This document shows positions 40,815-49,407 of a stretch of 64,000 bases of DNA, in pieces. This DNA is from Pseudomonadota bacterium (GTDB lineage Bacteria > Pseudomonadota > Alphaproteobacteria > Rhodobacterales > Rhodobacteraceae). The position numbers and the translations under genes were made by a program. The stretch covers positions 62,001 through 126,000 of the forward strand of contig JAIUPD010000006.1 of NCBI GenBank assembly GCA_020161615.1, read 5' to 3'. Position 1 is the first letter of the stretch. Each line of letters starts with the position of its first letter. The notes beneath the pieces were generated by a model. It was not told the origin of the DNA and did no database searches. It saw only the letters and a program-made list of their open reading frames with translations.

Positions 40815-41912
40815 CTAGTCTGCGAATCGACCGAGCCGGAAGGGATCGGCCTCTGCCGGCAGCGCTCCGTCCGCGATCCAGCCCGCCACCTTGCCGGCAT
40901 GGATCGCCGCCAGCGAGACGCCGCTGTGGCAGGTGACCAGAAAGGCGCCAGGCGCGATCTCGTCATAGATCGGCGCGTTGTCCGGGGCGAGGATACGCAG
41001 GGCGGACCAGCTGCGCACCAGCCGGACGGTGCTGAGGAACGGGAAATAGCTGATGGCACGGCGCGCGATGGCGCGGGTGACCTCGGCCGTGGTGCCGGTG
41101 TCGAAGCCGACATCCTCCCAGCTGCCGCCCAGCAGATAGGTTCCGTCGCGGGTCTGCCGCACATGCTCGCTCGGCACTTTCATCCGCGGCGGGCAGCGCT
41201 CGGTCACCAGGATCTGGCCGCGCATCGGCTTGATCGGCAGCGTCACCCCCAGATCCTGGCCCAGGCCCAGATTGCCCAGCCCGGCCGCCAGCACCACCCG
41301 CTCGCAGCGCGTCACGCCCTGCGCAGTCACCAGCCGGTAGCCGCCGGAGACCGCCTCCAGCCGTTCGACCCTTGCATCGCGGCGCAGCACCGCATCGCCG
41401 GTCAGCAGGCTCGCATGCAGCGCGCGCAGCAAGAGCATCGGATTGGCGGCGCCGTCGATGGCGCAGAAAACCGCGCCCGGCACGTCAGCCGAGACCCCCG
41501 GCATGTAGCGGTCGATCTCGGCGGGTGAATGCACCTCGAAGGCCAGCCCGCTGCGGCGCTGCAACCGCTCCATCATCGCCACCCGCTCGGCCAGCGCCGC
41601 CGGATCGGGGCAGAAGACGGGAAGCCCGTTCTGTTCAAGCTCGATGTCGATGCCGGTCTCGGCGACCAGCCGGTCGCCGAAATCCTTCCAGACCTCGACC
41701 CCCTGCAACGCCCAGGGCGCGTAATCGTCCAGCTGGCCGCCCTTGCCCCCGGCACAGACCAGGCCGAAATTGCCCCGGCTGGCGCGAAAGGCGCTGTCGC
41801 CCTCGTCGAAAAGCGCGATCCGCTGGCCCTGTCGGCGCAGCCCATAGGCGAGGGCGGCCCCGACCAGCCCGCCGCCGATCACCGCGATATCCACGTGATC
41901 CTGCACGCTCAT
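40815..41912 (-). CDS. FAD-dependent oxidoreductase, HcnC/OoxB-like beta subunit
   Basis: 365 residues of the D-amino-acid-oxidase fold: VDIAVIGGGLVGAALAYGL (FAD dinucleotide site), SRGNFGLVCAGGKGG, and a C-terminal VTCHSGVSLAAIHAGKVAGWI. It is the third gene of a set (ferredoxin-like, FAD/BFD, FAD) identical in order to HcnABC, opine oxidase and hydroxy-D-proline dehydrogenase complexes; this subunit holds the substrate site. ATGA overlap with the gene before it. Likely oxidises a secondary amine or imino acid at the membrane. Cyanide production is only one family outcome and is not implied. Confidence 0.82.
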   Translation of the reverse strand: MSVQDHVDIAVIGGGLVGAALAYGLRRQGQRIALFDEGDSAFRASRGNFGLVCAGGKGGQLDDYAPWALQGVEVWKDFGDRLVAETGIDIELEQNGLPVFCPDPAALAERVAMMERLQRRSGLAFEVHSPAEIDRYMPGVSADVPGAVFCAIDGAANPMLLLRALHASLLTGDAVLRRDARVERLEAVSGGYRLVTAQGVTRCERVVLAAGLGNLGLGQDLGVTLPIKPMRGQILVTERCPPRMKVPSEHVRQTRDGTYLLGGSWEDVGFDTGTTAEVTRAIARRAISYFPFLSTVRLVRSWSALRILAPDNAPIYDEIAPGAFLVTCHSGVSLAAIHAGKVAGWIADGALPAEADPFRLGRFAD

Positions 41913-43282
41913 GCCTCGCCCTCCTGCGCGATCTGTCCCAGCGGCACGGGCTTCAGGGGCGCCCGCACCCCTTGCCGGCGAAGGTCTTCCATGGCGGTGC
42001 CGGTCTCAGAGGCGAGGATCCGGGTCATGGCCAGCGAACAGCTGCGCCCTTGACAGCGCCCCATGCCGCAGCGGGTGAAGCTTTTCAGCTGGTCGGCCCC
42101 GGTGGCCCCCTGCCGGATCGCCATGCGCAGGGCGCCGGCGGTCACGCCCTCGCAGCGGCAGATCACCTGCGACTCTTCGGCCCCGGCGGGATCGGCCAGC
42201 CGCGGCGGGAAGCGGGCGTCGAGGAAGGGGCGGAAGGCGGACTGCCGGTCCAGCAGCCGGCGCGGTTCCCGGGCCAGCGCATCGCGTTTGCCCGCGTCGA
42301 TCCGGCCCAGCTGATGCGCAATCTGCAAGGCGGCGAGGATGCCGGCCTGTTCGGCTGCCAGAGCGCCGCGCACCCCGGCGCAATCCCCGGCGACGAAGAC
42401 CCCGGCCCGGCTGGTCTCGCCCCAGAGATCGGCGCGGGGCTCATAGGCCTGCCGCCCGGGGTGCCAGTCCTCGGCGCAGTGCAGAAGCCGCGTCGCCTGA
42501 TCCTGCGGGATTACCCCGTCATGCAACAGGACCAGATCGGCCGCCAATTCCTGCGCGCGGCCCTTGGCGTCGTGAAAACGCAGGGTTTCGACCCGCCCGG
42601 TCCCCTGGATCGTCAGCGCGCTGGCCTGACGGAGCCACGGCACCCCCGCGCGGCGCAGGGCCAGCGTCATTCCGGCGCCCTGCGCGACCAGCCCCGGGGC
42701 GTGGCGCGCGGCGGGCAGGGTTGCGACGAGCTGGCCAAGGCTCTGGTGCGGCGTCGTCTCGACCAGCGCAACGGGGCGCACCCCCGCGGCAAGGAGCTGG
42801 CGCGCGACCAGCAGCAGCAGCGGCCCGCTTCCCGCGAGGATTGTGCGCCCTGCGGGCAGCGCGCCCGAGGTCTTGAGGAGAAGCTGCGCCGCGCCGGCCA
42901 TCATCACCCCGGGCAGCGTGGCGCCGGGCAGGGGCACCGGACGCTCCACCGCGCCGGTGGCGAGCAGCAGGCGCTTGGGGTGCAGCGTCTCGACCGGCCC
43001 CGTGCCCGTCACCAGTTGCACGGCCAGATCGGCGTCGATGCGCAGGGCCTGCGTCGCGGGGCGGAAATCGGCGGCGCGCGCGGCGGCGATCAGCGCGGCG
43101 CCGCGGCGGGTCAAGGCGCTGGCTATGCCCTTTGGCGGCGCCTCGGCCCCGGCGAGGATATTGCCGCCCGGCGCCGGGCGCTCGTCGGCCAGCGTCACGG
43201 AAAGGCCGAGATCGCGCGCGGTAGCAGCGGCCGAAAGCCCGGCGATGCCCCCGCCGATGATGAGGAGATCGGGCTCGGTCAC
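41909..43282 (-). CDS. FAD/NAD(P) oxidoreductase with BFD [2Fe-2S] domain, HcnB/OoxA-like alpha subunit
   Basis: 457 residues: FAD site LLIIGGGIAGLSAAATA, a second nucleotide site around ILAGSGPLLLLVARQLL, VFVAGDCAGVRGALAAEQAG, and a C-terminal BFD-like region with CRCEGVT and CGMGRCQGRSC (four cysteines for a [2Fe-2S] cluster). Starts with a GTG overlapping the ferredoxin-like gene's stop and overlaps the beta-subunit gene at its end. This subunit relays electrons within the complex. Confidence 0.85.
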   Translation of the reverse strand: MTEPDLLIIGGGIAGLSAAATARDLGLSVTLADERPAPGGNILAGAEAPPKGIASALTRRGAALIAAARAADFRPATQALRIDADLAVQLVTGTGPVETLHPKRLLLATGAVERPVPLPGATLPGVMMAGAAQLLLKTSGALPAGRTILAGSGPLLLLVARQLLAAGVRPVALVETTPHQSLGQLVATLPAARHAPGLVAQGAGMTLALRRAGVPWLRQASALTIQGTGRVETLRFHDAKGRAQELAADLVLLHDGVIPQDQATRLLHCAEDWHPGRQAYEPRADLWGETSRAGVFVAGDCAGVRGALAAEQAGILAALQIAHQLGRIDAGKRDALAREPRRLLDRQSAFRPFLDARFPPRLADPAGAEESQVICRCEGVTAGALRMAIRQGATGADQLKSFTRCGMGRCQGRSCSLAMTRILASETGTAMEDLRRQGVRAPLKPVPLGQIAQEGEA

Positions 43283-43605
43283 AGGGCGCCTCCGGCGGTC
43301 AGTTGCCGCGCGATCCGCATGCCCGGCTTGACGGCGATCAGGCAGGCCTGTTGGTTGTCCTGCCCGTCGATCGTCACCAGACAGTCGAAGCAGACGCCCA
43401 TCAGGCAGAGCGGCGCGCGGGCTTCGCCCCGCCGTTCCTCGCGCCGGAAAGCCCCGGCATCGACATGGCGCAGCAGCAGGCTGGCAACGGTCTCGCCCTT
43501 CAGCGCGAGCAGCGTCTGGCCCTCGAACAGGACCGGGACATCGGGCCGCCGGTCGGGCGGCAGGCGGAACAGGGGCGGCGGGGAGGGCGCGATATTCTGG
43601 GTCAT
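43279..43605 (-). CDS. Ferredoxin-like [2Fe-2S] subunit, HcnA-like
   Basis: 108 residues of the 2Fe-2S ferredoxin fold (GxTVASLLL near residue 40), with CLMGVCFDC giving three closely spaced cysteines and a further Cys near residue 89 (QQACLIAV). It is the small subunit of the HcnABC/OoxAB-type dehydrogenase. First gene of the operon. A CATAAC half-site like those before the ABC-transporter genes lies 68 nt upstream on the same strand. Confidence 0.82.
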   Translation of the reverse strand: MTQNIAPSPPPLFRLPPDRRPDVPVLFEGQTLLALKGETVASLLLRHVDAGAFRREERRGEARAPLCLMGVCFDCLVTIDGQDNQQACLIAVKPGMRIARQLTAGGAL

Positions 43606-43658
43606 GCGCCCAGTCTTAGGCAGGCGGGCAAGGGGCCGATACTTCCGCCTTCGCGCGA

Positions 43659-43678
43659 GGTCCTCGTCCCGGGTTATG
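43659..43678 (-). promoter_or_regulatory. Half-site of the CATAAC direct-repeat element before the HcnA-like operon
   Basis: GTTCATAAC on the minus strand matches the first half of the 20-bp elements at 45440, 45557 and 53979; the second half (AGGACC) matches poorly. 68 nt before the ATG. Confidence 0.45.
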
Positions 43679-43703
43679 AACTCGGCAGGGGCCCGAAACG
43701 GGA

Positions 43704-43728
43704 ACGGGCGCCCGCTGGGGGCGCCCGT
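43704..43728 (-). terminator. Hairpin after the oligopeptide-binding protein gene
   Basis: A 10-bp stem (ACGGGCGCCC / GGGCGCCCGT) with a 5-nt loop, 31 nt past the stop; followed on the minus strand by a broken T run. Confidence 0.5.
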
Positions 43729-43758
43729 CAGAACCGGATCACGACAGGGAGGGCGGGA

Positions 43759-45360
43759 TCAGTTCTCTTCCCAATAGGCCTCGGCCAGGGTGGGATAGCC
43801 GTCGGCCTGCGTCGTGTGATTGCGCAGGCGCGTGTCATAGACCGTGGTCTGTTGCATGACGAAGAGGTCAAGGATCGGCAGGTCGGTCTGGGCGATCACC
43901 TGCATCTGCCGGAACAGCTCGGCCCGGCGCTCAGGGTCGTTTTCGGTCTGGGTCGCGACCAGGATCGCGTCCATCTCGGGGTTGGAATAGCCCGTCCCGT
44001 TCGAGAAGGGCACACCCTGCACGATATTCTCGGACCAATAGAGCCGCTGCACGCCCAGCGTCGGATCCGGCAGGGCCGAGAGCGTCGTGCTCGACATGTC
44101 GAAATCGTAATCGGTGTAGATGCGGCGCAGATAGGTCGGGGTGTCCTGGGTGCGGATCTCCACCTCGATCCCGATATCGGCGAGGTTCTGCTTCACCACC
44201 TCGGCCGTGCGCACGAAATTGGGGCCGAAGGGCAGCGGGTCATGCGTCATGGCAAAGCGCACGCCATTCTCGCCGCGCGGGAAGCCGGCCGCGTCCAGAA
44301 GCGCTTCGGCGGCCGCCGGGTCGAAGGGATAGGTCGGCACATCGGCGGTGTAGAATTCGGTCAGTTGCGGGGGGATCGGGCCGGTGGTTGGCGTGCCGAA
44401 GCCGCACCAGATCGCATCGAGGATGAAATCGCGGTCGATGGCATGGGCCAGCGCCTGACGGACCTCGCGATGGGCCAGAACCTCGTCGCGCAGGTTCAGC
44501 TCCAGCATGAAGATCGTGCCGAAGAAATCGTAGCCGCGGGTCTCGATGTCGATATGGTCCAGCTCGCCCAGACGCTGCGCGGTGCAGGGCGACACCGGGC
44601 TGAACGAGCCGAATTCCAGCTCGCCCGTCTCGAAAGCGGTGGCACGGGCGGCCTCGTCGGGGATGATGCGGAACACGATCCCGTCGAGATAGGGCCGGCC
44701 CTCCTGCCAATAGCCGTCATAACGCTCGAGGATCACCGCCTCGCCCCGGCGCCATTCCTGCAGCTGGAAGGGGCCGGTGCCGACGGGGGAGAGTTCCACC
44801 AGGTTCCGGGCGATGTCCTCGCCGTCATAGATGTGCTGCGGCACGACCTGGCTTTCGCCGCCGTTGAGGATGCTCAGAAGGAAAGGCACCGGCTGGTCCA
44901 GACGGAAGATCGCCGTCAACTCGTCCGGGGTGTCCACGGCCGTGACATGGGCCATGTTCACCCGGTTGCGCGGGTGCATGGTCTTCCAGATCTCCATCGC
45001 CGTGAACGCCACATCGGCCGAGGTGAAGGGCTCGCCATCGTGCCAGGTCACGCCCGGGCGCAGGTGAAAGGTGACGGACAGCCCATCCTCGGCCACTTCC
45101 CAGCGTTCGGCCAGCGCCGGTTGCAGGTTCATGTCCAGGTCATAGGTCAGCAGCCCCTCGAAGATCTTGCTCGAGACCTGAAGCGCGCCGCCGACCGGAT
45201 TATGGGCCGAGACGAGGAAGGCGGGTTCGGGATTGACGACGGCCTGCAGCACATGGCCGGGCTGCGGATCGGCCAGGGCGGGGGACAGGGCAGCGGTGCC
45301 GATCAGCACGGCCGCGGCGGTGGCAAGGAGCCGGCTGCGCAAGGAAGGGGTCAGGGTCAT
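43759..45360 (-). CDS. ABC transporter substrate-binding protein (family 5, Dpp/Opp type)
   Basis: 533 residues with a Sec signal peptide ending around SPALA-DP and the SBP family 5 features GGLLTYD-like LFEGLLTYDLDMNLQPALAE, WHDGEPFTSADVAFT and a VPQHIYDGEDI segment. It binds a peptide-, opine- or glycoside-like solute in the periplasm and hands it to the permease encoded divergently. The Met at 45360 is chosen for its GAGGATC site; an upstream in-frame Met adds five residues. A direct-repeat operator lies 80 nt upstream. Confidence 0.9.
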   Translation of the reverse strand: MTLTPSLRSRLLATAAAVLIGTAALSPALADPQPGHVLQAVVNPEPAFLVSAHNPVGGALQVSSKIFEGLLTYDLDMNLQPALAERWEVAEDGLSVTFHLRPGVTWHDGEPFTSADVAFTAMEIWKTMHPRNRVNMAHVTAVDTPDELTAIFRLDQPVPFLLSILNGGESQVVPQHIYDGEDIARNLVELSPVGTGPFQLQEWRRGEAVILERYDGYWQEGRPYLDGIVFRIIPDEAARATAFETGELEFGSFSPVSPCTAQRLGELDHIDIETRGYDFFGTIFMLELNLRDEVLAHREVRQALAHAIDRDFILDAIWCGFGTPTTGPIPPQLTEFYTADVPTYPFDPAAAEALLDAAGFPRGENGVRFAMTHDPLPFGPNFVRTAEVVKQNLADIGIEVEIRTQDTPTYLRRIYTDYDFDMSSTTLSALPDPTLGVQRLYWSENIVQGVPFSNGTGYSNPEMDAILVATQTENDPERRAELFRQMQVIAQTDLPILDLFVMQQTTVYDTRLRNHTTQADGYPTLAEAYWEEN

Positions 45361-45439
45361 CGTTGGGATCCTCATGGATTGCGTCCTGCCTTGACGCTAG
45401 GGAGCGCGACCTCCGCCGTCCAACAACTCGGCGGGGCAC

Positions 45440-45459
45440 GTTACCGTCGATAAGTTATG
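45440..45459 (-). promoter_or_regulatory. Direct-repeat element CATAAC-N8-GGTAAC before the substrate-binding protein gene
   Basis: On the minus strand CATAAC, TTATCGAC, GGTAAC. Shares spacing and most bases with the elements at 45557 and 53979. Candidate operator for the LysR regulator at 50769. Confidence 0.6.
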
Positions 45460-45556
45460 AGGTCCGGGGCGCCAAGTCCTGCGTGGTTTCGCCTGTGCCG
45501 CTTTATCGGGCAGGGTTGCCCGGTGCGGTCGCGTCCCGGGGCGCCGGTCCCGAGTT

Positions 45557-45576
45557 CATAACTTATTACACATAAC
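45557..45576 (+). promoter_or_regulatory. Direct-repeat element CATAAC-N8-CATAAC before the permease operon
   Basis: Exact tandem CATAAC units 14 bp apart, 65 nt before the permease ATG, in mirror position to the element of the divergent binding-protein gene. Confidence 0.62.
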
Positions 45577-45641
45577 CCCGTTCGCCGTGTCAGGATACAG
45601 CGCCCGTTTCCCTTGCTAGAACCGGCGCAAAGGGGTCCCGA

Positions 45642-46631
45642 ATGAACCGAAACGCCTATGACCTGATCCGGTTTGTCCTGAGACGGTTGCTCCAGTCACT
45701 GCCGGTCCTTCTGGGGATCGCCACCATCAACTTCCTGTTCGTGAACCTGGCGCCGGGCGACGCGGCCGATGTGCTGGCCGGCGAGGCCGGCGCGGCCTCG
45801 CCCGAGTTCATGGCCGCGCTGCGCGAACGCTATGGCCTGGACGAGCCGCTCCATGTCCAGTTCCTGGTCTATATGGGAAAGCTCCTGACCTTCGATCTAG
45901 GCTATTCCTTCCGCTTTTCGCGGCCGGTGACCGAGCTGTTGTTGGGTAACCTCGGCCCGACCTTGCTGCTGATGACCACCGCCATCCTCTTCGCCTGTTC
46001 GATGGGGGTGTTTCTGGGCGTGCTGGCCGCGCGCTGCGTGAACCGCTGGCCGGATTACCTGATCTCGGTCGGTGCGCTGATCGCCTATGCCACGCCGGTC
46101 TTCTGGCTGGGGCTGATGATGATCGTACTCTTTTCGGTCAAGCTGGGGTGGCTACCGTCCAGCGGGATGCAATCCATCGGCGCGGGCTATACCGGCTGGC
46201 GCAAGGTGCTGGACGTGGCGCAGCATCTGATCATGCCCGCCACCGTGCTGGGCATGTACCTGACCGCCTTTCAGGTGCGGCTGATGCGCGCCTCGATGCT
46301 GGAGATCGGCGAGCAGGATTTCGTCACCACCGCGCGCTCCAAGGGGCTGAGCGAACAGGCCATCGCCTACCGCCATGTGCTGCGCAACGCGATCCTGCCG
46401 ATGGTCACCATGGTCGGCCTGCAAGTGAGTGCGATCCTTGGCGGGTCGGTGCTGATCGAGACGGTCTTCGCCTGGCCGGGCCTCGGGCGGCTGGCCTATA
46501 ACGCCGTGTTCCAGCGCGACCTGAACCTGTTGCTCGGGCTCCTCTTCCTCTGCTCGATCATGGTTGTCGTGACCAATATCCTCACCGAGGTGGTCTACCG
46601 CCTCATCGACCCCCGGATTCCCCTGAAATGA
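45642..46631 (+). CDS. ABC transporter permease, DppB type
   Basis: 329 residues, six membrane helices. N-terminal RRLLQSLPVLLGIATINFLFV and the EAA loop (MLEIGEQDFVTTARSKGLSEQAI) with the FGxPG-like ending VFAWPGLGRLAYNAV are DppB/OppB hallmarks. First gene of the transporter operon, coupled to the second permease by ATGA overlap. Forms the inner-membrane channel for the solute bound by the protein encoded at 43759-45360. Confidence 0.9.
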   Translation: MNRNAYDLIRFVLRRLLQSLPVLLGIATINFLFVNLAPGDAADVLAGEAGAASPEFMAALRERYGLDEPLHVQFLVYMGKLLTFDLGYSFRFSRPVTELLLGNLGPTLLLMTTAILFACSMGVFLGVLAARCVNRWPDYLISVGALIAYATPVFWLGLMMIVLFSVKLGWLPSSGMQSIGAGYTGWRKVLDVAQHLIMPATVLGMYLTAFQVRLMRASMLEIGEQDFVTTARSKGLSEQAIAYRHVLRNAILPMVTMVGLQVSAILGGSVLIETVFAWPGLGRLAYNAVFQRDLNLLLGLLFLCSIMVVVTNILTEVVYRLIDPRIPLK

Positions 46632-47470
46632 TCACTCGCAACAGCCTGATCGGCCGCTTCGGTCGGCATTACCCGGCCGTCGCGGGCCTGGCCCTGCTGG
46701 CTGCCGTCACCGCCATGGCGTTGCTCGCGCCGGTGCTTTTCCCGCAGGGGCCTTGGCGGATGGTCGGCCGCCCGCAGCTCTGGCCCGGCGCCGACCCGCG
46801 CTTTCCGCTCGGCACCGACATCCTCGGCCGCGACCTGCTGGCCTGCCTGTTCTACGGCGCCCGCGTCTCGCTGCTGATCGGCATCTCGGCCACGCTGGCG
46901 GCGACGCTGATCGGCACGGTGATCGGCGCGGCGGCGGGCTTCTTCGGCGGCAGGGTGGATCGCTGGCTCATGGGCTTCACCGAGATTTTCCAGACCACCC
47001 CGCCCTTCGTGCTGGCGGTGGTCGTGGTTGCGGCCTTCACGCCCTCGCTCACCTCGATCATCATCGCCATCAGTCTGGTGTCCTGGCCGCCGCTGGCCCG
47101 GCTGGTCCGGGCGCAGTTCCTGCAATTGATGCCGCGCGAATTCGTGCTGGCGGGGATCGTGATGGGCATGAGCAACACCCGCCTCATCGTCACGCAGCTG
47201 CTGCCCAACGCCATCACTCCGATCATCGTCTCGTCCTCGCTGATGATCGCCTCGGCGATCCTCTTGGAGGCGGGGCTCGCCTTCCTCGGCCTCGGCGATC
47301 CCAACGCCATGAGCTGGGGCTACATGATCGGCGTCGGCCGCGAGGTGCTGCGCACCGATTGGTACATCACCACCATCCCCGGCCTCGCTGTCCTGCTGGC
47401 GGTGCTGGCCATCAACCTGGTCGGCGAAGGCCTGAACGACGCCCTGAACCCGAGGTCGCGCAACCGATGA
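46628..47470 (+). CDS. ABC transporter permease, DppC type
   Basis: 280 residues with the DppC/OppC N-terminal domain (HPLGTDxxGRD-like FPLGTDILGRDLLACLFYGAR), six helices and the EAA loop ending LEAGLAFLGLGDPNAMSWGYM. Pairs with the DppB-type permease. ATGA overlap on both sides. Cytoplasmic loops contact the two ATPases encoded next. Confidence 0.9.
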   Translation: MITRNSLIGRFGRHYPAVAGLALLAAVTAMALLAPVLFPQGPWRMVGRPQLWPGADPRFPLGTDILGRDLLACLFYGARVSLLIGISATLAATLIGTVIGAAAGFFGGRVDRWLMGFTEIFQTTPPFVLAVVVVAAFTPSLTSIIIAISLVSWPPLARLVRAQFLQLMPREFVLAGIVMGMSNTRLIVTQLLPNAITPIIVSSSLMIASAILLEAGLAFLGLGDPNAMSWGYMIGVGREVLRTDWYITTIPGLAVLLAVLAINLVGEGLNDALNPRSRNR

Positions 47471-48435
47471 ACCCTGTCCTGTCCATTTCCGACCTGCGCG
47501 CGCGGCTGCGGGGGCCCGATCCCCATGCCTTTGTCATCGACGGGCTGTCGTTGCAGGTCGGTCGCGGCGAGGTGGTGGCGCTGGTCGGTGAGTCCGGCTC
47601 GGGCAAGACGATGACCGCCTATTCGGTGCTGCGCCTCTTGCCCTCGGCGATCCAGCTGGTCGGGGGTGAGATCCTGCTCGGTGGGCAGGATGTGGTGGGG
47701 ATGGAGGCCCGCCAGCTGCGCGAGGTGCGTGGCACGCTGGCCTCGATCATCTTTCAGGAGCCGATGACCTCCCTGAACCCGCTGATGACCATCGAGCGGC
47801 AGATTGCCGAGATGCTGCTCACCCACGGCAAGACCACCCGCCAGACCGCCCCCGCCCGGGTGATCGAGCTTTTGGAGCTGGTGCGGATGCCCGATGCCCG
47901 CACCCGGGCCCGGCAATATCCGCACAGCCTGTCAGGCGGGCTCAGGCAACGGGCGATGATCGCCCTGGCGCTGGCCTGCGAGCCGCAGATCCTGATCGCG
48001 GACGAGCCGACCACGGCGCTGGATGTGACGATCCAGCAGCAGGTGATGAAGCTGCTGCTGGACCTGCGCGACCAGCTGGGCATGGCGATCCTGCTCATCA
48101 CCCATGACCTCGGCGTGGTGGCCGAAGTGGCCGACCGCGTGGCCGTCATGTACGCGGGCCGCATCGTCGAGGAGGGGCCGGTCGTCGATCTGCTGGAGGC
48201 GCCGCGCCATCCCTATACCGCGGGGCTGCTCGCCTGCCTGCCCGACGTGGCCGAGGCGGGCGGGCGACTGGTCGAGATCCCCGGCCTGCCGCCCAAGCCC
48301 GGCAGCATCCGCGAGGGCTGCCGCTTTGCCCCGCGCTGCCCCTCCGCCACCGACCTCTGCACCCGTGTCTCGCCCGAGACCCGCATCGAGGCCGGGCGCG
48401 CCATCGCCTGCCACCACCCGAGGATGCCCGCATGA
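47467..48435 (+). CDS. ABC transporter ATP-binding protein, DppD type
   Basis: 322 residues with Walker A GESGSGKT, signature LSGGLRQR, Walker B ILIADEPTTALD, an H-loop ITHDLG and the oligopeptide-transporter C-terminal domain with CRFAPRCPSATDLC, which in relatives carries a [4Fe-4S]-type cysteine cluster. Overlaps the genes on both sides. Powers solute uptake. Confidence 0.92.
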   Translation: MNPVLSISDLRARLRGPDPHAFVIDGLSLQVGRGEVVALVGESGSGKTMTAYSVLRLLPSAIQLVGGEILLGGQDVVGMEARQLREVRGTLASIIFQEPMTSLNPLMTIERQIAEMLLTHGKTTRQTAPARVIELLELVRMPDARTRARQYPHSLSGGLRQRAMIALALACEPQILIADEPTTALDVTIQQQVMKLLLDLRDQLGMAILLITHDLGVVAEVADRVAVMYAGRIVEEGPVVDLLEAPRHPYTAGLLACLPDVAEAGGRLVEIPGLPPKPGSIREGCRFAPRCPSATDLCTRVSPETRIEAGRAIACHHPRMPA

Positions 48436-49406
48436 CCGAACCGCTGCTGACGATCCGCGGCCTGCGCAAGACCTACCCGACCGATCGGGGGGTGCTGACC
48501 GCCGTGGGTGGAGTCGATCTGACGCTGGACCGGGGCGAGACCTATGCGCTGGCGGGCGAATCCGGCTGCGGCAAATCCACCCTGGGCAAGATCGTCGCCG
48601 CCCTGATCGCGCCCGACGAGGGCAGCGTGCGCTTCGACGGGCAGGAACTGGTGGGCCTGTCGCCCAGACGGCTGCGCCCGATCCGGCGCCGGGTGCAGAT
48701 GATCTTCCAGGACCCGTTTTCCTCGCTGAACCCCCGCGCCACGGTCCGCCGGATCATCGAGGAACCGCTGATCGTTCACGGCATGCGCGGCCCCGCGGAA
48801 CGCCGCCGCGCGGTGGCCGAGATGATGGACCGCGTGGGCCTGCGCCGCGACGCCGCCGACCGCTATCCGCACGAATTCTCGGGTGGGCAGCGGCAGCGGA
48901 TCGGCATCGCCCGGGCGCTGATCCTCAACCCCGACCTCGTGGTCTGCGACGAGCCGGTCTCGGCGCTGGATGTCTCGGTCCGGGCGCAGATCCTGAACCT
49001 GCTGTCGGACCTGCAACGCGAGCTGGGGCTGGCCTATCTCTTCATCTCGCATGACCTGTCCGTCGTGCAATACATGGCCGACAAGATCGCCATCATGCAT
49101 CTGGGCGAGCTGGTCGAGACCGCGCCCCGTGCCGCCTTCTGGGACGCGCCGCGCCATCCCTATTCCCAGGCGCTGATCCGCGCCCGGCCCAATCCCGACC
49201 CGCGCCAGCGCCTGCAGGACAAGCCGATCCTCGAGGGCGAATTGCCCAGCCCCATCGGCGCCCGGCAAGGGTGCGATTTCCGGTCGCGCTGTCCGCTGGC
49301 CTTCGACCGTTGTGCCGTCGAGGCCCCGCCGCTGCATCCGCTCGGTCCCGCCCATCGCGCCGCCTGCCATCTGGTCGAGGGCGCCGCCGCCCCGGTCGGA
49401 GCCTGA
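48432..49406 (+). CDS. ABC transporter ATP-binding protein, DppF type
   Basis: 324 residues with Walker A GESGCGKST, signature FSGGQRQR, Walker B LVVCDEPVSALD, H-loop ISHDLS and a C-terminal CDFRSRCPLAFDRC cysteine motif of the oligopeptide family. Second ATPase of the heterodimer. One base separates its stop from the amidase ATG, so the amidase is part of the same transcript. Confidence 0.92.
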   Translation: MTEPLLTIRGLRKTYPTDRGVLTAVGGVDLTLDRGETYALAGESGCGKSTLGKIVAALIAPDEGSVRFDGQELVGLSPRRLRPIRRRVQMIFQDPFSSLNPRATVRRIIEEPLIVHGMRGPAERRRAVAEMMDRVGLRRDAADRYPHEFSGGQRQRIGIARALILNPDLVVCDEPVSALDVSVRAQILNLLSDLQRELGLAYLFISHDLSVVQYMADKIAIMHLGELVETAPRAAFWDAPRHPYSQALIRARPNPDPRQRLQDKPILEGELPSPIGARQGCDFRSRCPLAFDRCAVEAPPLHPLGPAHRAACHLVEGAAAPVGA

Positions 49407-49407
49407 G

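Noticed and set aside
41909-43605. HcnABC similarity read as hydrogen cyanide synthesis
   Set aside because: The same three-subunit layout occurs in opine and hydroxy-D-proline dehydrogenases, and the surrounding amine/imine catabolic genes fit those better.
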